DNA of 31,026 nt from a virus: the IMG/VR virus record IMGVR_UViG_3300028800_000248, positions 1 through 31,026 of that record; one strand, 5' to 3'. The translations under genes were made by a program, and so were the position numbers. The notes under the pieces were generated by a model. The model was not told the origin of the DNA. It ran no database searches and worked only from the letters and a program-made list of their open reading frames with translations. The stretch's first letter is position 1; each line of letters begins with the position of its first letter. This document shows, piece after piece, positions 1 to 9,741 of the stretch.

Positions 1-2
1 AA

Positions 3-1238
3 ATCAACGGCGTGTCTCTTCCAACATCTGGCCCTCATCAAACGGCAGGTGTATTGCAAACAGGTAATGTGCTTCAAGTTACTGGTCCTTCCACATTGGG
101 ATATGCGCCAATAAATCTTTCTGGTGGGTCAAGTTACATCATTGGGGCATTGCCAACAGGGAATCAATCTCCTCAATCGATGGGTGGAGATGTCACTGGC
201 ACAACCGGAGCTTCGGTAGTTACAAAATTGCAGGGTAATGCGGTTGCTTCAGGAACAAATGGGGCAAGTCAAGATGGTTACGTACTTACTTGGAAAAATG
301 CGACATCACAATATCAAGTTGGACCAATGCCTTTGGTTGGAGATATTGATGGATACAACAACGCAACCGTTGTGGCATCTATTGCAACTCATACGACTAC
401 GAATGTTGGAGCAAGCATAACTTCACCAACAGTTCCACAGTTGCAGGTAAATACTATTGCAGTCGGAATTAATATAAGAACATGGTTGCAAACCATACCA
501 GACCCAGCAATAAACGCGGTAACTAATATTTACAAAAATAATTCAACTGGTGGTTATGAAATTGCATCTAACTGTAGATGGACTGGAACCGCTTGGTCTT
601 GTTATACAAGCACTGACGGTGGTGGTACTGACGCAGGATTAACATCAATTGGTAGTAGCGGAACGAATCTAGTTGTTCAAACAAAATCTACAACTGGTTT
701 AACGCCATTTATTACTACATGGACCGATACGTATTCCCCAGGATCTGGTTGGGACTATTACATGCAGTCAAGTTACTCGAATATGCTCATATTCGGAAAC
801 GTTGCCGCAGGCTCAGAGTTTCAAAACACATTATATCCGAATAATATTCCAAAAGCTTGGGCTTCATTTACATTAACAAACGCACCATTGGGTAATAGCG
901 CGATTTATGCGTTAATTCCTGGTACGGATGGCAATTTTTTCAATTGCTCGGTTATATTTTCTTCAGTTCCCGATGATTCGACTGATAATATGCACGTAAC
1001 ATTTGTTAATGCCATGCAAGACGCTTCATATTCAATAGATGTAAACTTTTCTGATATTCCATTAAATAATGGTGGGCCACCTAGCTCAACATCTATGCTT
1101 TTCCCACAAGTGATTAATAAATCTCCAACAAGCTTCGACATTATTGCAGTTGGATTTGATGGAACTCAGTATCCATTTAATACGGCATATAATCAGGGAT
1201 TTTCCTCAGTAGATTTCGTAATAATGGGACTTCAATAA
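3..1238 (+). CDS. Tail fibre protein, 5' end missing
   Basis: The reading frame is open to the left edge (Ile-Asn-Gly before the GTG at 12), and that GTG falls inside a repeat-like stretch (INGVSLPTSG), so the true start is probably outside the window. Around residues 55-105 (counted from the GTG) is a GDVTG...VVTKLQGNAV...DGYVLTW pattern, which I recall as a repeated module in phage tail fibres and bacterial surface proteins. The rest is Gly/Ser/Thr/Asn-rich beta-type sequence with no transmembrane segment, ending in a C-terminal domain of about 250 residues that could be the receptor-binding head. The stop overlaps the next ATG by one base (TAATG), so the two are translationally coupled. 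Fibre identity is inferred from composition and neighbours; the receptor is unknown. Confidence 0.7.
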   Translation: MNGVSLPTSGPHQTAGVLQTGNVLQVTGPSTLGYAPINLSGGSSYIIGALPTGNQSPQSMGGDVTGTTGASVVTKLQGNAVASGTNGASQDGYVLTWKNATSQYQVGPMPLVGDIDGYNNATVVASIATHTTTNVGASITSPTVPQLQVNTIAVGINIRTWLQTIPDPAINAVTNIYKNNSTGGYEIASNCRWTGTAWSCYTSTDGGGTDAGLTSIGSSGTNLVVQTKSTTGLTPFITTWTDTYSPGSGWDYYMQSSYSNMLIFGNVAAGSEFQNTLYPNNIPKAWASFTLTNAPLGNSAIYALIPGTDGNFFNCSVIFSSVPDDSTDNMHVTFVNAMQDASYSIDVNFSDIPLNNGGPPSSTSMLFPQVINKSPTSFDIIAVGFDGTQYPFNTAYNQGFSSVDFVIMGLQ

Positions 1239-1624
1239 TGAATATTTTATATAAAACAGTTTATTCGGATTCAGCCATCAATTATTGCAATTTGCAAGTT
1301 ACTGATGATGGATACCAATCAGATGGATATCATTTGATAGTTGGTGATGGATATATTATGTATTCAAAAGTTAGATACAATATGCCTCAAACAGAAATTG
1401 TTATACCGTTACCATTTCCTAATTCAGTTCGTGGATATTTTTGTTTAGATGGGTATTCTAGCAATGCACCTACGATACTCGTTGACGAGTTACGTGGTAC
1501 CGATAAACCATATGACTTCAAAGATGGACATTATAAATTTATTGATTTATTCTTCAATGCATCAATAGTCGATTTAAATAAGCAAACTATTACATTTTTA
1601 CATATTCTTCCACGGAGTGAGTAA
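1238..1624 (+). CDS. Small DGY-rich protein in the fibre cluster
   Basis: I do not recognise this 128-aa family. It contains four copies of DGY (codons at 1307, 1322, 1346 and 1448), three of them within 16 residues, and is rich in aromatic and beta-branched residues, suggesting a small beta-sheet domain. There is no signal peptide or membrane segment. It overlaps both neighbours by one base (TAATG at each end), so it is probably translated together with the fibre before it and the collagen-like fibre after it. A fibre-associated accessory protein or fibre chaperone would fit this position, but neither is shown by the sequence. Confidence 0.65.
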   Translation: MNILYKTVYSDSAINYCNLQVTDDGYQSDGYHLIVGDGYIMYSKVRYNMPQTEIVIPLPFPNSVRGYFCLDGYSSNAPTILVDELRGTDKPYDFKDGHYKFIDLFFNASIVDLNKQTITFLHILPRSE

Positions 1625-2304
1625 TGGTTAAAGCTAAAAATACTAAAGATATCCCAGGGTTGGTTGAAAAAAGAAAAAATCAAAAAATTGATAATAAAGT
1701 TTCAATCACACCAGGAACTAATAATGGCTCTACTGGAAAACCGGGTCCAACAGGCCCAATAGGACCACAGGGCCCACAAGGTACAGCTGGGCCCCAAGGA
1801 CCCTCCGGTCCACAAGGACCAAGTGGCCCACAGGGGCCTGCCGGTCCTCAAGGTCCAACGGGAAATCCTGGCGGTTCTGCACCAGCTATGGGAATGGTTG
1901 TAAATAATTCCAATGCCAGACATTGGTTGAAATATACTTACACATTTTCAGATTTTGCGGCGGCTTTAAGCACAAACTCACTAACTGTGGTTGATTTACC
2001 AGCTAAAACTGTGATCCACAATGCAATTTTAAAACATTCTGAACAATTTGCTGGAAGCGGATTGTATACATACAGTATTCAAGTTGGAATTACTGGAAAA
2101 CCAAATCATTTATTGGCAATGTTGAATGTATTCAATGCTCCTACTGATGTTAACTACTGCAAAATTCAGGTTAATATCAAAGATCAACCGTTGTCATTTG
2201 TAAATAATATCCCAATAATTATTACAGCTACTTGTAATCCAATGCTTAATAAAGCATTAGCTGGAAGTGTAGATTTATGGATTGAGATCTCTACTTTAGG
2301 ATAA
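1624..2304 (+). CDS. Collagen-like tail fibre protein
   Basis: After a Lys/Asn-rich N-terminus, residues of about 37-85 form an almost uninterrupted Gly-X-Y repeat rich in GPQ, GPT and GPS, typical of a phage collagen-like triple helix. The remaining roughly 140 residues form a globular domain beginning near MGMVVNNS; it resembles C-terminal head domains of short phage fibres that trimerise and may bind receptor. The expected product is a homotrimeric rod. The repeat DNA is much richer in G and C than its surroundings, which follows from Gly and Pro codons. The start ATG overlaps the stop of the 128-aa gene by one base. Confidence 0.8.
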   Translation: MVKAKNTKDIPGLVEKRKNQKIDNKVSITPGTNNGSTGKPGPTGPIGPQGPQGTAGPQGPSGPQGPSGPQGPAGPQGPTGNPGGSAPAMGMVVNNSNARHWLKYTYTFSDFAAALSTNSLTVVDLPAKTVIHNAILKHSEQFAGSGLYTYSIQVGITGKPNHLLAMLNVFNAPTDVNYCKIQVNIKDQPLSFVNNIPIIITATCNPMLNKALAGSVDLWIEISTLG

Positions 2305-2315
2305 AGAGGAAAGAA

Positions 2316-2615
2316 ATGAAGAATTTTTGGAATGTAATTGTTAAGTGTTTTTCTGGATTTTACGCCCTATTGCAAGATCCAGCTGGTATTATTTGTTTAC
2401 TTGCGTTAGCTATCGTTAGTGGATTGTGCTGGTTTCATCGTGTTGGAGATGTATCATTTTCAGCTTGTTGCACCCTTATCCCTGCGGTAATTGCGATGTT
2501 AAAGCATAAATCATTTTCAGGTAGTGATATCGATAAGGCTGTAGTTGCTGATCTTGTTGTCCCACCACCCCCTGTTAACCCAGCTGCTCCACCGCCACCA
2601 AATCCACAAAACTAA
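2316..2615 (+). CDS. Small two-helix membrane protein, holin candidate
   Basis: This 99-aa protein has two hydrophobic segments (about residues 22-40 and 46-63) separated by a short polar turn (HRVGD), then a soluble tail ending in a proline-rich stretch with runs of four prolines (about residues 83-97). A strong ribosome binding site (AAAGAGGAAAG) precedes the ATG. Two helices and small size fit a class II holin, and holins can sit among tail-fibre genes. No endolysin is visible nearby, however, and the proline-rich tail is not a usual holin ending. A membrane-associated virion or superinfection-exclusion protein is possible. The membrane call is firm; the holin call is an inference. Confidence 0.55.
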   Translation: MKNFWNVIVKCFSGFYALLQDPAGIICLLALAIVSGLCWFHRVGDVSFSACCTLIPAVIAMLKHKSFSGSDIDKAVVADLVVPPPPVNPAAPPPPNPQN

Positions 2616-2621
2616 TTAATA

Positions 2622-2672
2622 AGATATATAAGTATTAAGGTGAATAATTCAACATTTTTATAGTTGAACTAT
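2622..2672 (+). promoter_or_regulatory. Intergenic AT-rich element with a short palindrome
   Basis: This leader of the long fibre gene holds GATATATA (2623-2630) followed by AG, giving a TATAAG hexamer. It also holds a 13-base palindrome, ATAGTT-G-AACTAT (2660-2672), overlapping a TTCAAC/GTTGAA hairpin (2648-2653 with 2663-2668). The start is then set by GGAG (2677-2680) and ATG at 2685. The octamer recurs in three other gaps of this window. A late promoter or an RNA-processing/leader hairpin are both possible; no consensus -35 is visible. Confidence 0.25.
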
Positions 2673-2684
2673 TGATGGAGAACT

Positions 2685-5600
2685 ATGACTAATTTCCCCA
2701 ACTCGCTGGATGATGATACATCAATTCCTCGCGTTGACAACAACATAACAGAAATTGGAGGCGATGTAATCAATGCGGAAAGAGACGCAATATTTGCTAT
2801 CGAATCCAATATTGGCATTGGTGCCGCAGGATCAACCGCATCCATCGCAGCACGATTGGGCGTTAGTTTAAATCCCGATGGAACTCTAGCTCCCTCAGTC
2901 ATCACAAGCCTTTATAACACAATAGGTATTACAAATCAACAAGTTGCGTCTGGTGCAGCAATCTCTGAATCCAAATTAAATCTTTCATATTCCACAGCTG
3001 CATTGAACAGTGCTATCGCAACTAATGCAATAGATGTTCAGACAGCATTGCAATATATCTCAAATACTGGATTCAAACTTCAACCTCATCTTGATGGAAC
3101 TGGTTACCGTCATGAAATGAACATGATTGACGTGGATGAAAACCCCGCCAATTGGTTCTTGAATAATTTAGGTAATTTCAGAAATAACACGAATTTATAC
3201 ACATTATTCGGAGATATCAATCAAGATTTAATTAATCATGAAAATGCCGTCCATCCAGGAGCATTAACCCCACCGCCCACTAGCTACGCGCATTGGGCCT
3301 CAGGTATCTTCGTAAATACGAGTGGTTTTATTTCAATTCCACAAACAGCCGATGATGTTCAACAGCTTGCTGAGTATATTGATAGTGCTAACGTATTCCT
3401 TATTGGTTCAAGAATTCAAACTCTTTACCAAAATGGTATCGCAAGAGCGGCTAGAGCCTCAACTCTTACAGATCCAACCCACGGTAAACTAGTATTACCT
3501 CCAACACAATCAATTACATATCGTTCTAATAGCGCGCCAACAGATAATAACATCACTGGCAATGATATCATTAAGATTACGCCAACTGATGGGTATACGG
3601 CATTCACCGCTCAATTTTCTCAAGTTAAAATTGGAGATATTGTTACTGTTAACTACGGATCTGTGGTTGCATCATTCATAGTTAAGGAAACAAGAATTGA
3701 TGGCTATACTGGAACATATGGCTATATTAGAATTGATAGACAAAACATTGCGGCGGTATCCAACGCATTAGTACAAATCAATAGGCCATTATTCAACACG
3801 GATAAACAAGGCGTATTGGCCTTGGCCCAATGCCAGTCTCCAGTTGGACTCCCAAGTTTAATTTGTGGGCAACCTCGTGGAGCGGAAATTCTTGGCATTG
3901 ATTTCAATGCGGACACATTAGATAGCGCGCATTACAATTTGTACTTGACCCTTTACCCAACAGGTAACCCTGCGCAAGGCAATACTTTGCCGGCTATCGA
4001 CGTAACCGGTAATCAAGGCGCCACCCCAGGTAAATACACTTTAGATAGCATTGTAGCAGCGACTAACGCCGCTTTCAGAGCCCCTGGTTACAACTATAGA
4101 TTCATTGCTTATCAATACCAAGGTAACTTTGGAGTTATGCTTTCCGATCCTTATGGCGGAGCAACATTCTCAATAGTGTCTCAAATTGTAAATCAAACAA
4201 CTGGCGTCCCAGATCAAACTCAAACTCAATTATTCTATCCAAACAATGTCGTAGACACATTTAATATAATTGATCCATTGGGATTTGGCCCACTTAACGC
4301 CAACGTAGCAAGCCCACCATATCAAACTACATATGGTTCTGTAGCTGCTGCACAGTTGCCAACAAAAATCTTCGTTCCATTAACAAAAAAGACATTCTAT
4401 GTCAATGGTCAAGATAGAGATACATTAGGATTAGAGCCAGGGCAATTATTTGATGGCTATGGCGATGGGTACTGGTTAGCCAATATAATTTCAGTCAATC
4501 TTACTGGTAGAGTACAAACAACTTATCAAGTCAATGAAGATTTATCCTCATCAGGATTGGCAATTGGTAAGACCATTGTTGTTCAATCCAATGCAGGCGA
4601 CGGTTCTCAAGTTGACTTTGGTAGATTTATAATTGAAAATGTAGTTTATAATGCCTGCAACTGTGATGGATATTCCAATTATGCGCAAATTACAGTTTAT
4701 GATGCGGTGCATGGAACTGGCGTAACTCCATTTGCAACTTCACCAATTGGAACAACTGTTCAGTTATATTTTGCACAGGATTCAGTCAGCTTCAATAAAG
4801 AAAATGCGTCTGATTCTAATTCATTTACTATCTTCAAGAGAAACTTCGAAATACTCGTAGATCAAGATGGATATACGTTCTCTCAAGAACGCGCCAGAAT
4901 GAATGTTAGTGGTTCCAATCAAACAATCAATGCATCACCGCTTGTTGTGCTTTACAGCACTCCATCGGCATCATTTATCAATCTTTATAAGGTATCTCCA
5001 AAACTTAGGGGGTATACCGCTGCCAATACAACAAAGATCACATTACAATTATTAGCTTTTAACACAACGACTGGCATATTTGACGGATATCTTTGCAGTT
5101 ATGATGGTGTATCAGCCACGCATAGTGGGCCAATTGCCACTGGTAAAATGGGGCAGCCAACAAGATTTTATGATGAAACCAATATAGATTATATTGATTT
5201 TATTTTCAATGTTGATGATTCAGTTCCAACAATTTTATCTCCTCAATTTATTGATGTTCAACTTTATCCATCTTTGAGTCTTGATGAAGAACTTTTACTT
5301 TTGGGCACATGTCAGTTAAATGACTTGACTAGTCAACTTACATATTTAAGAGATGAAAGACAATTTGGAAACGTTAGCGAGAAGCAACTTTCCACATCAG
5401 CACTAGATTATATTGCGACACCAACCAGACTTCTAAATGAAAATGGTATCATAAGAGGATTTGATATTACACAAATCCCAACTGGTGCATCACCATTCCC
5501 AAACGCAGTAGCAATCAATGGTGGAACTGCTATTATCAACGGTAAAGTTATTCAAATGAATAATGATATCATTGCATTACCAGTTGTACAAGAGGTTGTT

Positions 5601-7082
5601 GGGGCAAACTTAAATAACACTATTACTTGGTTCATCTGTGTTAATGATAAAAGCGAATTTGAGCTTGTTGCATCAACGGACTTCACTCCTAATTCTGCAA
5701 TTTATTCTGGCCTTGATGAAACCAGATTGTTCACGGTTCAGAATCCAAATCTAGGTTCACCAACCCCATATGTAATTCGTGGAACTTACCTTGCAGATTT
5801 GGTTCAAAATCAAAGAGATTTGGCGTTAATCGGCATCATAACTGCAAATGTTGGATTTGGAATTTCCAATTGGGTAGTCACTAGCGTTGGGACACAAACC
5901 GCAGCAAGTTGCGATGCCAGAAGATTTATTGGGGGAGGATATAGCGGACTCATTAGCCCATTTGTATTGGGCACTAATGGAAGTTTCAGAAGCTTCGCGG
6001 CATTGAATGGCTGGATCAATCAATTAACTAATTTCGTATCAGCAACTCACAAAAATAACTCAATAAGCAAAAAAGTAATTGTTAAAGGCAACTTCCCAAT
6101 TACTGCGCCAGTAACGTTGAATTTCAGCGATGAAATCACATTTGAGGGTGATGGTGGAGTATTCACTATTAACATTGCCACTGGTATATTCGTTGGAAAT
6201 AACGTCAAGTTTAAGAATGTAAGATTCGACTACAATTTCGCAATTTCAAATGATGGATATCTTGGGCATCAAGCCAATGCTGCCGTCTATTGCGTTGTTG
6301 ATCCGGTTAACGGAAACAAGAATATAAGCTTTGAGCATTGCTTGTTTACGTCTGCAACTCAATATAGATATGGATTCTTGACATTTAGTCTTACCCACTC
6401 AACTTGTCTTCTAGAGAATGTCGTAATTATCGACAATAGATTTGAGACGTCAGCAGCGGCTGATGATCAAATGGAAGTTATTACATTCGTCGGACCATCA
6501 CGTAGCCCAACCACAGCAACTGGTGCAAGATTGAATAATTGCGTCATTGAAAGAAACTTCTGTAATAAAAACCAACTAATCCAAATTGCTCCGCTATTGA
6601 CTATTAATTTATTTACAAGTAGCGCTAATGTATTCGATTTGCCAGCAGCAACCAACACTAGAATAGTTGGAAATACTTGTGGAGCCATCAATGTAATGGT
6701 TAAGCAAGATACCCCATTGAATATTCCAAATGTTAACTTTAATCTAGGATCTACAGCTGGGGTAATTATTTCAGAAAATAACTGTAAGTTTATCTACAGC
6801 GGATTTACTAACGGTAACTTCGCACAAGGAAGTTTCAGTAGCATTAATGCAATTCCAGGCGGATTCAATTTCTTAGTTGGAAATCTATCCATTACAAATA
6901 ATAATGTGTCATTTATATATACAGGGTATCGTTCTACAATATATGCGACACCAACATGTATAGTCAAGGCGAATAAGTTCACTGCGTATAATTCAGCATT
7001 TTTAACACCATATTTCAATGGTGTAGTTCAACCACAATCCGGTCTTCTTGCACTTTGGGTTAATAAAGTGGTAGGTAATTAA
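2685..7082 (+). CDS. Long tail fibre / baseplate-attached fibre with beta-helix
   Basis: This 1465-aa protein has a good ribosome binding site (GGAG, 4 bases before ATG). Its N-terminus (NFPNSLDDDTSIPRV, with a helical stretch to about residue 140) resembles the baseplate-attachment end of phage structural proteins. The middle is beta-rich and carries eight DGY tripeptides (near residues 302, 339, 590, 594, 661, 728, 800 and 1190). From about residue 1130 to the end, repeats such as ENVVIIDNRF and LNNCVIERNF mark a right-handed parallel beta-helix, a fold common in tailspikes that bind or cut polysaccharide. The helix does not end cleanly: the next gene starts one base after this stop and continues similar repeats. 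No catalytic residues can be assigned by eye. Confidence 0.75.
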   Translation: MTNFPNSLDDDTSIPRVDNNITEIGGDVINAERDAIFAIESNIGIGAAGSTASIAARLGVSLNPDGTLAPSVITSLYNTIGITNQQVASGAAISESKLNLSYSTAALNSAIATNAIDVQTALQYISNTGFKLQPHLDGTGYRHEMNMIDVDENPANWFLNNLGNFRNNTNLYTLFGDINQDLINHENAVHPGALTPPPTSYAHWASGIFVNTSGFISIPQTADDVQQLAEYIDSANVFLIGSRIQTLYQNGIARAARASTLTDPTHGKLVLPPTQSITYRSNSAPTDNNITGNDIIKITPTDGYTAFTAQFSQVKIGDIVTVNYGSVVASFIVKETRIDGYTGTYGYIRIDRQNIAAVSNALVQINRPLFNTDKQGVLALAQCQSPVGLPSLICGQPRGAEILGIDFNADTLDSAHYNLYLTLYPTGNPAQGNTLPAIDVTGNQGATPGKYTLDSIVAATNAAFRAPGYNYRFIAYQYQGNFGVMLSDPYGGATFSIVSQIVNQTTGVPDQTQTQLFYPNNVVDTFNIIDPLGFGPLNANVASPPYQTTYGSVAAAQLPTKIFVPLTKKTFYVNGQDRDTLGLEPGQLFDGYGDGYWLANIISVNLTGRVQTTYQVNEDLSSSGLAIGKTIVVQSNAGDGSQVDFGRFIIENVVYNACNCDGYSNYAQITVYDAVHGTGVTPFATSPIGTTVQLYFAQDSVSFNKENASDSNSFTIFKRNFEILVDQDGYTFSQERARMNVSGSNQTINASPLVVLYSTPSASFINLYKVSPKLRGYTAANTTKITLQLLAFNTTTGIFDGYLCSYDGVSATHSGPIATGKMGQPTRFYDETNIDYIDFIFNVDDSVPTILSPQFIDVQLYPSLSLDEELLLLGTCQLNDLTSQLTYLRDERQFGNVSEKQLSTSALDYIATPTRLLNENGIIRGFDITQIPTGASPFPNAVAINGGTAIINGKVIQMNNDIIALPVVQEVVGANLNNTITWFICVNDKSEFELVASTDFTPNSAIYSGLDETRLFTVQNPNLGSPTPYVIRGTYLADLVQNQRDLALIGIITANVGFGISNWVVTSVGTQTAASCDARRFIGGGYSGLISPFVLGTNGSFRSFAALNGWINQLTNFVSATHKNNSISKKVIVKGNFPITAPVTLNFSDEITFEGDGGVFTINIATGIFVGNNVKFKNVRFDYNFAISNDGYLGHQANAAVYCVVDPVNGNKNISFEHCLFTSATQYRYGFLTFSLTHSTCLLENVVIIDNRFETSAAADDQMEVITFVGPSRSPTTATGARLNNCVIERNFCNKNQLIQIAPLLTINLFTSSANVFDLPAATNTRIVGNTCGAINVMVKQDTPLNIPNVNFNLGSTAGVIISENNCKFIYSGFTNGNFAQGSFSSINAIPGGFNFLVGNLSITNNNVSFIYTGYRSTIYATPTCIVKANKFTAYNSAFLTPYFNGVVQPQSGLLALWVNKVVGN

Positions 7083-7083
7083 T

Positions 7084-8922
7084 ATGGCACTTGATACAGC
7101 ACTAAGCAATGTAATTATTGAAGATAACGTATTTGACTATGGCCTTTTTGCTACAGATACTAGTCTTTCAACCATCCCAACGACATATGGGTATGCAAGT
7201 TGCATTTTTACGAATTCAGATGCTAAAATTACAGGCAATTATTTTGGTGCGGCAATAAACGGTTCGACTCAAATCATAACTAATGGCACAGCTTCTTGTA
7301 TGATAACGAATAATACATTCGTTAGAGGTACGACTTCGATCGCAGCATACATAAATGCGTCGGCTAGCTTCGGGGATCAAGTCATTGTAGATAATATTTT
7401 CGATAGCCCAACAGTTGATGGATTTAATGAGACATTGGTTCAATTGATTCCAGTCACCTCGGTAACTCCCACCGTTATTTATGAGAGAAACAAAAATCAA
7501 ACGGCGTTCAAACAAATTCAAAAATCGCCATACTTAACCAGCTTTACATCACAGCCAGGATTTAATCTTTCTGAGTGGGCTGGGTACGTAGACAATTCAA
7601 CAACTATAAGCCCATCTAATCCAGCTCTAAATCATCCTTTTAATGGAACTTTCTTTAAACAAGAAGGTGTGGCGGCTAATTATTCAACACCATTTAATCC
7701 TTTAAATGCGATAAGAATGAGTGGATTATTTCATCCACAAAATGGTGATACAACTGTATTAGTCGATAGCCCATTGCCAGTTCAAGTGACCAGCTCCTTC
7801 ACTGGATCTCCATCACTGCCATTCTATATTATGTTTGGTAATGATAACGTTTATTATGAGGTGATAGCTACTTCAACAACTTCTGGTGGCGCGATAACTC
7901 AGCTTGTAATGACAACGCCTTACACTGGACCCACAGATAATGCAATGTTTGCGACATTCTTCCCAATCGGTGGGTTTTTGCAAACCACACTCGGTTCATA
8001 TGCAATAACTGGTGGTACAAGCTCAATAACTATTGCCGGGGCATTAGGTCTTGTCACAATTGGAAGTGTAATTCACGTCAACGATGGAACAGCGGCAACT
8101 TATCGTGTAACTAGCGTTAGCTCATCAAGTATTAGCATAAGCCCTTCATATGGTGGTTCAACCGGAACATACGTAATAACAACGGGCTCAACTGTCTTAG
8201 CAGCCAATTTTTCCGTAAATCTATCCGAAGTATTGCCATCCAATGTTAAAGTTGTCAGTACGGTATTTGGTATTTGGGGAAATAATAACATAAATCCTTC
8301 TGGTAATTCTACCAACGTCACCCCTTTGATTACCGCTGACTATAATGCCTTTATGCACATGAGTTCTGGTACACAACTATATGCTAATAATTTAACAAAT
8401 TTAACATTCACATTAGTTACCAATAGCGCAACAGTCACGGCAAGTGCTACACCAGTTGGATTGTCAATTGGAAGTGCAATATGTTTCAGCCCACAATCTG
8501 ATTTTGTGTATCCAATATCAAATATCGTTGGAACAACGATAACATTAGGTGTTCCATATGTTGGCGCCCCTTCTACGATTGCTACAGCAGTTTATTTTGA
8601 TAACACCATGGCTGACGCGTCGAACTATTCAATAGTATCAGGCACATCGGCAGCTTTCGGTAATCCAATTTCAATGGTAGTTGGCGGGGGTAGTGGAATA
8701 GATAAAAATGTTTTTGCTGCACACACTCAATATCTAAAAATTGATCCATCAGATCCTCTAATCAGTAATGGATTTCCATATTTCACCGGCAGTGGAATAT
8801 TACTTAGATACAATCTAAATATTACAATCAATATGGCCACCGTGACAAATAATGGAAGTAGTATTGTTCCAAGCTCTATGTTTTTACCTGAATCTCCACT
8901 TATTGTAAAATATCGTTGGTAA
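7084..8922 (+). CDS. Tail fibre protein beginning inside a beta-helix
   Basis: This 612-aa protein starts one base after the stop of the 1465-aa gene, in the +1 frame relative to it. Its first 120 or so residues are beta-helix rungs (SNVIIEDNVF, DAKITGNYF, ASCMITNNTF, DQVIVDNIF) of the same type that end the upstream protein. The rest is Ser/Thr/Gly-rich beta sequence, likely the distal or receptor-binding part. A weak purine-rich site (GGTAGG) lies upstream, so coupled re-initiation is plausible. The pair could be two subunits that complete one spike, or one ancestral gene split by a frameshift. It has no DGY copy, unlike the upstream protein. Confidence 0.7.
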   Translation: MALDTALSNVIIEDNVFDYGLFATDTSLSTIPTTYGYASCIFTNSDAKITGNYFGAAINGSTQIITNGTASCMITNNTFVRGTTSIAAYINASASFGDQVIVDNIFDSPTVDGFNETLVQLIPVTSVTPTVIYERNKNQTAFKQIQKSPYLTSFTSQPGFNLSEWAGYVDNSTTISPSNPALNHPFNGTFFKQEGVAANYSTPFNPLNAIRMSGLFHPQNGDTTVLVDSPLPVQVTSSFTGSPSLPFYIMFGNDNVYYEVIATSTTSGGAITQLVMTTPYTGPTDNAMFATFFPIGGFLQTTLGSYAITGGTSSITIAGALGLVTIGSVIHVNDGTAATYRVTSVSSSSISISPSYGGSTGTYVITTGSTVLAANFSVNLSEVLPSNVKVVSTVFGIWGNNNINPSGNSTNVTPLITADYNAFMHMSSGTQLYANNLTNLTFTLVTNSATVTASATPVGLSIGSAICFSPQSDFVYPISNIVGTTITLGVPYVGAPSTIATAVYFDNTMADASNYSIVSGTSAAFGNPISMVVGGGSGIDKNVFAAHTQYLKIDPSDPLISNGFPYFTGSGILLRYNLNITINMATVTNNGSSIVPSSMFLPESPLIVKYRW

Positions 8923-8925
8923 TCA

Positions 8926-9741
8926 ATGGCAACTGGAAATATATTTAAATCAGATTTACCAGGCCTACACAATGTAGTGCAGAACACTTGTATAGTTCAA
9001 CCTAAAGACATTGTGTTATCGCATTTACGCAGATATTTTTCAGATGATACCTATTATCACTATTCTAAAGATCCGTGGGGATTCCCAAATACAGTTGACC
9101 ATACTGACTTGCCTTTGACCGCCGGTCTAAATGACAATATTACCACCAGATTGTTCATTGGCGAGAATTACAGACAGGATGGAATTTTCTACCCAGCGAT
9201 TTTGGTAAAGCATGGGGGAAGTAAATCTGTGCCTCTTTCTATAAACAGAGAAAGGGGATCAGTTCAATGGGAAATTAGAAGCTATCAAGATGGATATGGT
9301 AATGTTTCATTTTATCGTTCCCCGAAGAGTTTTATTTATGCGGGGGCTTGGGAAGGATCATTAATTATAGATATTAAAACTAGAAGTATAAGAAGTCGAG
9401 ATGATATTGTAGCGGAGTGTATGTTATGTTTTACAGATATCCTTTATGAAGATTTAAAGAATGCGGGTGTACTTTGTAAACCACCAACTGTTAGTGGAAC
9501 CTCTGAAGATGATGATAGAAATGATAAAGTATTTAGGCAAACTATCACATTAGATATACGAACTGAATGGAGAAGGGAAATACCAGTAAGTAATATTGTA
9601 GAAGTTATTAACTTTGCTGTAGAATTCGGTAATTTGGCGGTTCCAAACGCACCAATTGCGCAGAATTTAACGATAAATACAGATTTGACCTTTGTAGACA
9701 TAATGAACGGTTTACCAGCAACTCCAATTAATGGTCCCTAA
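8926..9741 (+). CDS. Putative tail terminator / neck protein
   Basis: This 271-aa protein lies directly before the sheath gene, where myoviruses often encode a tail terminator or head-tail joining protein. Near residues 135-185 it has EGSLIIDIKTRSIRSRDDIV followed by a helix, a pattern I associate with tail-terminator-type folds (a strand with Arg-Ser-x-x-x-Arg-Asp, then a helix). It has one DGY near residue 122, no membrane segment and no signal peptide. The start lies three bases after the previous stop with only a weak ribosome binding site, suggesting coupling. An alternative is a neck or fibre-attachment protein; the assignment rests mostly on position. Confidence 0.45.
   Translation: MATGNIFKSDLPGLHNVVQNTCIVQPKDIVLSHLRRYFSDDTYYHYSKDPWGFPNTVDHTDLPLTAGLNDNITTRLFIGENYRQDGIFYPAILVKHGGSKSVPLSINRERGSVQWEIRSYQDGYGNVSFYRSPKSFIYAGAWEGSLIIDIKTRSIRSRDDIVAECMLCFTDILYEDLKNAGVLCKPPTVSGTSEDDDRNDKVFRQTITLDIRTEWRREIPVSNIVEVINFAVEFGNLAVPNAPIAQNLTINTDLTFVDIMNGLPATPINGP

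Noticed and set aside
1740-1875. GC-rich repetitive stretch as a satellite or CRISPR-like repeat
   Set aside because: The periodicity is nine bases, explained by Gly-X-Y codons of the collagen-like domain; there are no equal repeats with unique spacers.
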